From: Bartonella rattaustraliani AUST/NH4
GTDB taxonomy: Bacteria; Pseudomonadota; Alphaproteobacteria; Rhizobiales; Rhizobiaceae
Direction: 5' to 3'
DNA: 38,128 bases
Assembly: GCF_000312565.1 (NCBI RefSeq)
Contig: NZ_CALW02000025.1
Span: 1 to 38,128, forward strand
The notes under the pieces were generated by a model. That model was not told the DNA's origin and did no database searches. It saw only the letters and a list, made by a program, of their open reading frames with translations. Each line of letters opens with the position of its first letter. Within the stretch, counting starts at the first letter, position 1. Below are positions 33,392-38,128 of the stretch, in pieces. The position numbers and the translations under genes were made by a program.

Positions 33392-33841
33392 ATGGGAATT
33401 TCTGTTGCTTCTTCTCACAAAAAAACACGCAGACGGCACCATTCACACAGCCAATTGATGAGCGAGATTAATGTCACGCCTTTTGTTGATGTTATGCTGG
33501 TGTTATTAATCATTTTTATGGTTTCTGCACCACTCCTGGTCAATGGTGTGCCCCTTGATTTGCCGCGCAGTCAAGCCGGCCCCGTGCATGCGCAGAGCAC
33601 GCCTCTTACAGTTTCCCTTGATGCACAAGGACGTTTCGCCATTAATCAAGATTATTATGAGACATCGGAAGCTTTGATTGCACAACTGAAAGTGCAATTG
33701 GAAAGTGATCCTGAAAAAAAGAACCAACGTCTTTTTGTACGCGCTGCTAAAACTGTTGAATATCAAAAAGTACTACAGCTACTTGCTGATCTTCAAAAAG
33801 CAGGTTTTTCACAAGTTGCTTTAGCAAGTCTTGCACAATAA
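33392..33841 (+). CDS. tolR: Tol-Pal system protein TolR
   Basis: 149 aa with a single N-terminal membrane helix (VDVMLVLLIIFMVSAPLL) preceded by EINVTPF. The Asp in FVDVML is the proton-carrying residue of the ExbD/TolR family. The periplasmic domain (TVSLDAQGRFAIN, LFVRAAKTVEYQKVLQLLAD) is complete. It is in operon with tolQ (12-bp gap) and tolA (71-bp gap). Confidence 0.95.
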   Translation: MGISVASSHKKTRRRHHSHSQLMSEINVTPFVDVMLVLLIIFMVSAPLLVNGVPLDLPRSQAGPVHAQSTPLTVSLDAQGRFAINQDYYETSEALIAQLKVQLESDPEKKNQRLFVRAAKTVEYQKVLQLLADLQKAGFSQVALASLAQ

Positions 33842-33912
33842 GATGAAACCTCTCGCACACTCCATGCAAAAGAGCAGATAGTCCTCAAAAAGAGAAAACA
33901 CAAGGTAGGAAG

Positions 33913-35358
33913 ATGAACAAAGACTCTTATCATAGTATGAAACGAGGCTTGACTTTATCCCTTGCAGTACATATCGTTTTTCTCAGTTGGGGAGCTTTTC
34001 ACTTCACCAGTTCTGTTTCTTTACCACAACAATTGGAAGCTATTCCGATTACTCTTGCACCTTTATCTGAAGACATTGCCTCTCAACAAGGTGCCTTGAA
34101 TGCTCCTGTACGTGCAATTCCCGCAGTAAAACCCACGATTAAACCACAAGAAAAAGAAGAAGCACACCATATTGGCGAAGGACAGATAGATAATAGAGCA
34201 CCCTTCAAACCAAAGGAAAAGCCAAAACACGTTGACGCAACACCTCCCCCATCAGAGGTACCATCAGGGGAAAAGAAAATATTAGAAGAACCTTCTCCAC
34301 TCCTTGAAGAACAGGAATTGTCTCAAGCAAAAATGGAAGAGGTTGCTGAAAAGCCCGCTCCAGAGGAGCCCGTAGAGAAACCAGAGATCCCTGAAAAGCC
34401 CGCTCCAATGGAACCCGTAAAAACGCCAGAGGTCGCTAAAAAGACCACACCAGTGGAACCCGTAGAAACACCAGAGGTTGCTGAAAAATCCGCTCCAGTG
34501 GAACCCGTAGAAACACCAGAGGTTGCTGAAAAACCCGCTCCAGTAGAACCCGTAGAAATGCCAGAGGTTGCTGAAAAACCCGCCCCAGTAGAACCCGTAG
34601 AAATGCCAGAGGTTGCTGAAAAACCCGCCTCAGTAGAGCCCGTAGAGAAACCAGAGGTTGCTGAAAAGTCCACACCAGTGGAACCCGTAGAGACGCTTAA
34701 AAATAAGAAAGTGACATCATTCCAAAAATTGGAGCCAACACTACAAAAAATGCCCGTAGAGCCAAACGCAAGCTATCAGAAAGTTCACAAATTTCCTGTT
34801 CCTGAACATTTTCCACACCCAAATTTTAAACCAAAACGCGCAAAAAAATCTGAAAAACAACCTGTTCTTCAAGATAAACACGCGCAAAAAAATCTTCAAA
34901 ATTCTGGTCAAACCATTGAAAATATTTTAGAAATGGAAGAAAAAGACCTGCTCAATCGTGCACGTACGCAAGGAGGGGGCGCAAAGCGTTCTCAGACACC
35001 AGAAGCTTTGGGGGCAAGAGAAAAATTTTTGGATACCACAAAAATGGCACAAACATTGGTCAACATAGCGGGGGGGTGTATTCAAAGAAAGCTTAAGCTT
35101 GTCGCTCTTGGCGGAGATTTGAAGAACCGTCCGGTGGTGCGTTTGCAGTTTTACCTAAACCGTGAAGGAATGGTTATAGGAGAACCGATCATTACCCCCT
35201 TAAATGGTACTGAGAGTCAGCAGTCCATTATGATAAGGCAGGTCTATGTAGCAGTTTTTTCATGCCAACCTTACACAGATCTCCCACGTGATCAGTATGA
35301 TTTGTGGGGGCAAGGCTTTGACTTTGAAGTTGACCCCCTTCAAGAAACCACACGATGA
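33913..35358 (+). CDS. tolA: Tol-Pal system protein TolA with expanded repeat stalk
   Basis: TolA bridges the inner-membrane TolQR motor to Pal/TolB. The 481-aa product has one N-terminal membrane helix ([18 protein letters not shown]), a long periplasmic stalk and a C-terminal globular domain of ~100 residues ([17 protein letters not shown], then [27 protein letters not shown]). The stalk is not the usual Ala/Lys helix but proline- and glutamate-rich, with about eight tandem copies of a 15-aa unit like [15 protein letters not shown]. This makes the protein longer than many relatives. The stop TGA overlaps ATG 35355 of tolB. Confidence 0.9.
   Translation: MNKDSYHSMKRGLTLSLAVHIVFLSWGAFHFTSSVSLPQQLEAIPITLAPLSEDIASQQGALNAPVRAIPAVKPTIKPQEKEEAHHIGEGQIDNRAPFKPKEKPKHVDATPPPSEVPSGEKKILEEPSPLLEEQELSQAKMEEVAEKPAPEEPVEKPEIPEKPAPMEPVKTPEVAKKTTPVEPVETPEVAEKSAPVEPVETPEVAEKPAPVEPVEMPEVAEKPAPVEPVEMPEVAEKPASVEPVEKPEVAEKSTPVEPVETLKNKKVTSFQKLEPTLQKMPVEPNASYQKVHKFPVPEHFPHPNFKPKRAKKSEKQPVLQDKHAQKNLQNSGQTIENILEMEEKDLLNRARTQGGGAKRSQTPEALGAREKFLDTTKMAQTLVNIAGGCIQRKLKLVALGGDLKNRPVVRLQFYLNREGMVIGEPIITPLNGTESQQSIMIRQVYVAVFSCQPYTDLPRDQYDLWGQGFDFEVDPLQETTR
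34350..34695. repeat. 45-bp coding repeat array in tolA
   Basis: Units such as gtggaacccgtagaaacacc followed by agaggttgctgaaaaacccgc repeat with a 45-bp period about eight times. They encode VEPVE(T/M)PEVAEK(P/S)AP. Neighbouring units are nearly identical (two around 34545-34635 differ by one or two bases), which points to recent slippage or unequal exchange. Confidence 0.9.
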
Positions 35359-35504
35359 ATAGAAACGATATGATGAAATATAGGTATATTTGTTCTGCCT
35401 GGATGAAAGGATGCATATCCATGAGAGTGATGAATAGAAACGATATGATGAAATATAAGTATATTTGTTTTGCTTGGATAAAAGGATGCATATCCATGAG
35501 AGTG
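35355..35504. repeat. 75-bp tandem duplication at the tolB start
   Basis: Two units, 35355-35429 and 35430-35504, begin atgaatagaaacgatatgat and end ggatgcatatccatgagagtg, with only a few differences. The length of 25 codons keeps the frame. Each unit contains several in-frame ATG codons, so extra start sites have been multiplied between tolA and the signal peptide of tolB. Confidence 0.9.
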
Positions 35505-36821
35505 ATGACGAGATACACATTTTTTTCTTGGTTTATTGCGACTTGCTGTTTGTGGCTTTCGAGTTTTTCCTCTGTTCATGCCCAATTGAAAGGCACGATC
35601 TCTACGGCAGACTTTAATCCTATTCCCATTGCAATTCCTGATTTTATTTCTTATGACTCGATTGGGTTGAAAATAGCAGCTGTGGTGACAGCTGATCTTG
35701 AAAGGTCGGGGCTTTTTTACCCTCTTGAGAAGGCATTTTTTTCTGAAAAAATCTTAAATCCTAACAAACAGCCAAATTTTGCGCGTTGGGAAAAAACAAG
35801 AGCGCAAGGTTTGGTCACCGGGCAGGTGATAAGAGAAAGGGATGGGCGATTGAGAGTCGACTTTCGTTTATGGGATGTTTTTGGACAGCGCCAACTCAAA
35901 GGACGGCGTTTTTATACGGCGACAGAACGTTGGCGGCGTGTTGCGCATATGATCGCAGATGATATTTATCGTGAAATGACCGGAGAAAGTGGTTATTTTG
36001 ATACACGGATTGTTTTTATAGATGAAACAGGCCCCCAAGATGCACGTATCAAACGCTTAGCGATTATGGATCAAGATGGAGCAAATTTGGTCTATCTTTC
36101 TGATGGAAGTGAGTTGATGCTTACACCACGTTTTTCTCCCAAACGACAAGAAATCGCCTATATGGTCTATGAGCATAATAAAACACCTCATGTTTATCTT
36201 CAACAAATTGAAATAGGACAAAGAGAGTTAATAGGCACTTTTAACAATATGACAATTGCTCCGCGTTTTTCTTCTGATGGGCAAAAAGTGATTATGAGCT
36301 TATTGCAAAATGATGGAAGTGCCAATCTTTACACAATGGATTTACGGACCCGCACAATGACAAGGCTTACAACAACTGCCGCGATTGATACATCTGCGTC
36401 TTATTCACCGGATGGAACGAAAATTGTCTTCTCATCAGACCGTAGTGGAAAACCACAAATTTTCGTCATGAACGCCGATGGTAGCGAGGTGCAGCGTATT
36501 TCTTCAAACGAAGGAAGTTATTCTACCCCTATTTGGTCACCACGTGGTGATTATATTGCCTTTACAAAACAACTCGATGGACAGTTTTCTATTGGTGTGA
36601 TGCGTCCTGATGGACAAGGAGAACGGATTTTAACCACGGGTTTTCATAATGAAGGACCAACCTGGGCTCCTAATGGTCGAGTGCTGATGTTCTTTCGTAA
36701 AAATCCGGGGATGGGACCAAAACTTTATACGATTGATATTACTGGGCGCAATGAACGCTTATTGCCCACGCCCAATGATGCTTCTGATCCAGCATGGTCA
36801 CCATTGCTTGCTATACAATAA
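35355..36821 (+). CDS. tolB: Tol-Pal system protein TolB with duplicated N-terminal extension
   Basis: TolB is a periplasmic beta-propeller that binds Pal and TolA. The N-terminal domain ([28 protein letters not shown]) and WD40-like PD repeats ([61 protein letters not shown]) are complete. The ATG at 35355 overlaps the tolA stop in ATGA. Before the signal peptide ([20 protein letters not shown], ending VHAQ) lie two copies of a 25-codon block ([20 protein letters not shown]). ATG 35505 gives a normal 438-aa precursor and may be the true start, with the extension only serving coupling. Confidence 0.93.
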   Translation: MNRNDMMKYRYICSAWMKGCISMRVMNRNDMMKYKYICFAWIKGCISMRVMTRYTFFSWFIATCCLWLSSFSSVHAQLKGTISTADFNPIPIAIPDFISYDSIGLKIAAVVTADLERSGLFYPLEKAFFSEKILNPNKQPNFARWEKTRAQGLVTGQVIRERDGRLRVDFRLWDVFGQRQLKGRRFYTATERWRRVAHMIADDIYREMTGESGYFDTRIVFIDETGPQDARIKRLAIMDQDGANLVYLSDGSELMLTPRFSPKRQEIAYMVYEHNKTPHVYLQQIEIGQRELIGTFNNMTIAPRFSSDGQKVIMSLLQNDGSANLYTMDLRTRTMTRLTTTAAIDTSASYSPDGTKIVFSSDRSGKPQIFVMNADGSEVQRISSNEGSYSTPIWSPRGDYIAFTKQLDGQFSIGVMRPDGQGERILTTGFHNEGPTWAPNGRVLMFFRKNPGMGPKLYTIDITGRNERLLPTPNDASDPAWSPLLAIQ

Positions 36822-36913
36822 AAATGCCCTGTTTGATAAAAACAATTCTTGTTAAAAACAAACAATGTCATAGCGCAATATATAACGACAGCTTTATTTG
36901 CACATTTAACAGC

Positions 36914-37375
36914 ACTCTTTGCAAATTGAAGAGGAAGGAATACGCACAACCGCTGTATTTAATGTCTCATCTTCTATCTTCTTTAACCCTTAAAGTTTGA
37001 GAGAAATTTTTCACTAAGAAAAAGCTCTCTCGTGTTTTGCGGATTTAAGAAGCGTTGCTCCCTATCATGGTGACACTCTCTGCGCTCAGGAGCGGCTCTC
37101 TTTGCAAATTGAAGAAAGGGTATACGTGCAACCACTGTGTTTAATGTCTTATCTTCTGTCTTCTTTAACCCTTAAAATTTGAGAGAAATTTTTCACCAAG
37201 AAAAAGCTCTCTCGTGTTTTGCGGATTTAAGAGGCGTCGCTCCCTATCATGGTGACACTCTCATGCGCTCAGGGGCGGCTCTCTTTGCAAATTGAAGAAG
37301 GAGAATACGCGCAACCGCTGTGTTTAATATCTTATCTTCTGTCTTCTTTAGCCCTTAAAATTTAAGAGAAATTTC
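36914..37375 (+). repeat. Three tandem ~184-bp repeats downstream of tolB
   Basis: ctctttgcaaattgaag occurs at 36914, 37098 and 37281 (periods 184 and 183 bp). The third unit is partial. Shared parts: cttctttaacccttaaa, gagagaaatttttcac, aaaaagctctctcgtgtttt, and tcgctccctatcatggtgac. In each unit one plus frame ends alike (YAQPLYLMSHLLSSLTLKV and stop; VQPLCLMSYLLSSL; AQPLCLISYLLSSL), which suggests that the repeats carry the 3' end of a lost gene I cannot name. They occupy the place where pal would follow tolB. Confidence 0.75.
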
Positions 37376-37392
37376 TTGAGATAAAAAACGCT

Positions 37393-37690
37393 TAAAAAAA
37401 TAAGCAAAAGACTTTTATGTCTTTTTTTCGAGCCAAGAATAGTCCATATATCCCCTTCAATCTGATCTTCACGAATATGACACAAAGGATTGGTCCGAAT
37501 ACCCGTAAGGATAAGCAAACGCAAAGCCAATTGTGTGAGGGTTGTTGTTTGGCAAAATGTTTGATAAAAAGCCGGCACATCTTTCCAATCCATAGCTGGA
37601 AAGTTTTGTGTTTTATGGCGTTGTTCACCTAAGAGGGCGCGTGCTTTCTCTGTTGCTTGTAAATCAACATCTAATCCCAATGCAGCAGCA
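37393..37690 (-). pseudogene. Integrase fragment, core-binding to catalytic region
   Basis: The minus strand reads [60 protein letters not shown] and CHIREDQIEGDIWTI. The stretch LRLLILTGIRTNPLCHIRED is the box I region of tyrosine recombinases, whose arginine lies in TGxRxxE-type context (here GIRTNPL). After IWTI the frame leaves the family and stops near 37348. The open frame extends at its 5' side to 37875, but that part is only the antisense of the aldolase fragment. Truncated at both ends, so inactive. Confidence 0.7.
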
Positions 37691-37886
37691 TGCTTTGGGC
37701 ACTTTTCCTTGGAAATTGACCTTTTCTTATGGACGAGCGTTGCAAGCCGCTGCCTTAAAGGCGTGGGCTGGAAAAGATGAAAATATTGCTGCTGCACAAA
37801 AGGCTTTTTGTCACCGTGCACGCATGAACCATTTGGCTGCTTTGGGGCAATGGACAAAAGATCTGGAGGAGACAAAAGACTTGTAA
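37689..37886 (+). pseudogene. Class I fructose-bisphosphate aldolase C-terminal fragment
   Basis: The frame [20 protein letters not shown], then [20 protein letters not shown] and [17 protein letters not shown], is the C-terminus of class I aldolase with an intact SYGRA motif. It ends DLEETKDL at 37886. Only ~65 residues remain; the Schiff-base lysine and the rest of the barrel are absent. It is fused at 37689 to the integrase fragment on the opposite strand. This copy is better preserved than the two at 5938-6507. Confidence 0.75.
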
Positions 37887-38128
37887 GAGATAAAAGATCA
37901 AGAAAAGTCTCACGCTTAAAGAAGAGAAAGCACCGTGTTGAGAGATTATGTACGCGGCGTATATAAATTATGTGCGTTGTGTTTATAAGTTATATGCACT
38001 GTTTCGCCGAGAATCACTGCTTCTGCGTTGTCTTAAATACGGTGGTGGTTGTTTGAAGCGTATGTTGTTTTGAAGGGTATGATTTTAAAATCCGACATGG
38101 TAATGCGGTGATTGATGAAAAAGTTTCC
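37887..38128. other. Aldolase 3' flank, shared with 6508-6640
   Basis: aaagaagagaaagcaccgtg, then gagagattatg, gcggcgtat and ataaattatgtgcgttg follow the sequence after the other aldolase end (aaaaagagaagacaccgtg, gagattatgggagcggcg, ataaattatgtgcattg). The duplicated unit is thus aldolase 3' end plus flank. Nothing coding is seen up to the window end. Confidence 0.55.

Noticed and set aside
34323-34673. Long minus-strand open frame opposite tolA ([14 protein letters not shown] repeats)
   Set aside because: It is the antisense of the 45-bp tolA coding repeat; period three keeps it open by construction, and tolA is clearly the gene.
37348-37875. 175-codon minus-strand frame taken as one gene
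   Set aside because: Its C-terminal half is integrase, but its N-terminal half is the antisense of the plus-strand aldolase fragment. It is a chance fusion of two remnants.
4859-38128. tRNA genes as integration sites near the integrase fragments
   Set aside because: No T-loop-like GGTTCGAATCC or cloverleaf was found on either strand by reading; a tRNAscan run would settle it.

Overview
The window looks like chromosome of a Bartonella species (Alphaproteobacteria, Hyphomicrobiales/Rhizobiales). The DNA is AT-rich. The core genes are typical of this order: tol-pal, ruvCAB, trcR (DUF1013), rcdA (DUF1465), efp/suhB, an OpgC-type acyltransferase and rpmE beside an ABC exporter. Two small XRE regulators sit behind a structured leader RNA that resembles the genus-specific Brt RNAs of Bartonella. 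The genus call is inference; no database was searched.

Layout. 0-4.9 kb: tilS (cut by the window edge), cpoB/ybgF, a truncated second copy of the cpoB 5' end, pal and trcR on the minus strand, then yebC on plus. 4.9-7.3 kb: gene-poor DNA with decayed integrase 5' ends and class I fructose-bisphosphate aldolase 3' ends. 7.3-9.5 kb: rpmE and an ABC exporter. 9.5-13 kb: more integrase debris and an orphan 474-aa membrane protein. 13-15.4 kb: efp-suhB followed by tandem degenerate copies of the suhB 3' end. 16-20.3 kb: Brt-like RNA plus XRE regulator, a divergent pair of RepL-like winged-helix genes, an orphan TrbH-like lipoprotein and an eroded third Brt/XRE locus. 20.5-25.4 kb: sel1-repeat gene and thiE, which look like former neighbours, now separated by thiE 3'-end copies, a second Brt/XRE locus, a frameshifted TIR-like (PF10137-type) defence-like gene and a two-partner-secretion transporter fragment. 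25.5-27.4 kb: opgC-like and rcdA. 27.7-36.8 kb: ruvC, ruvA, ruvB, ybgC, tolQ, tolR, tolA, tolB on plus. 36.8-38.1 kb: tandem repeats, an integrase fragment and another aldolase 3' end, where pal might have been expected.

How the genes work together. TolQRA-TolB-Pal-CpoB is the envelope-constriction machine; here pal-cpoB-tilS lie about 33 kb from tolB on the opposite strand. RuvABC resolves Holliday junctions. TrcR and RcdA belong to the alphaproteobacterial CtrA-linked cell-cycle circuitry.

Two observations stand out. First, the Brt-like leader RNAs at 16.5-16.7 kb and 22.7-22.9 kb share a complex fold with compensatory base changes and a 10-nt segment that can pair in two mutually exclusive ways, which is switch-like. 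Second, gene edges have been copied next to their parent genes again and again (cpoB 5', suhB 3', thiE 3', ruvC/ruvA junction, ruvB 3', tolQ 5', tolB 5', aldolase 3'). One product is an intact 65-codon RuvA-RuvC chimeric ORF that keeps the ATGA stop-start overlap leading into ruvA. No tRNA, rRNA, CRISPR array or intact insertion sequence was seen.
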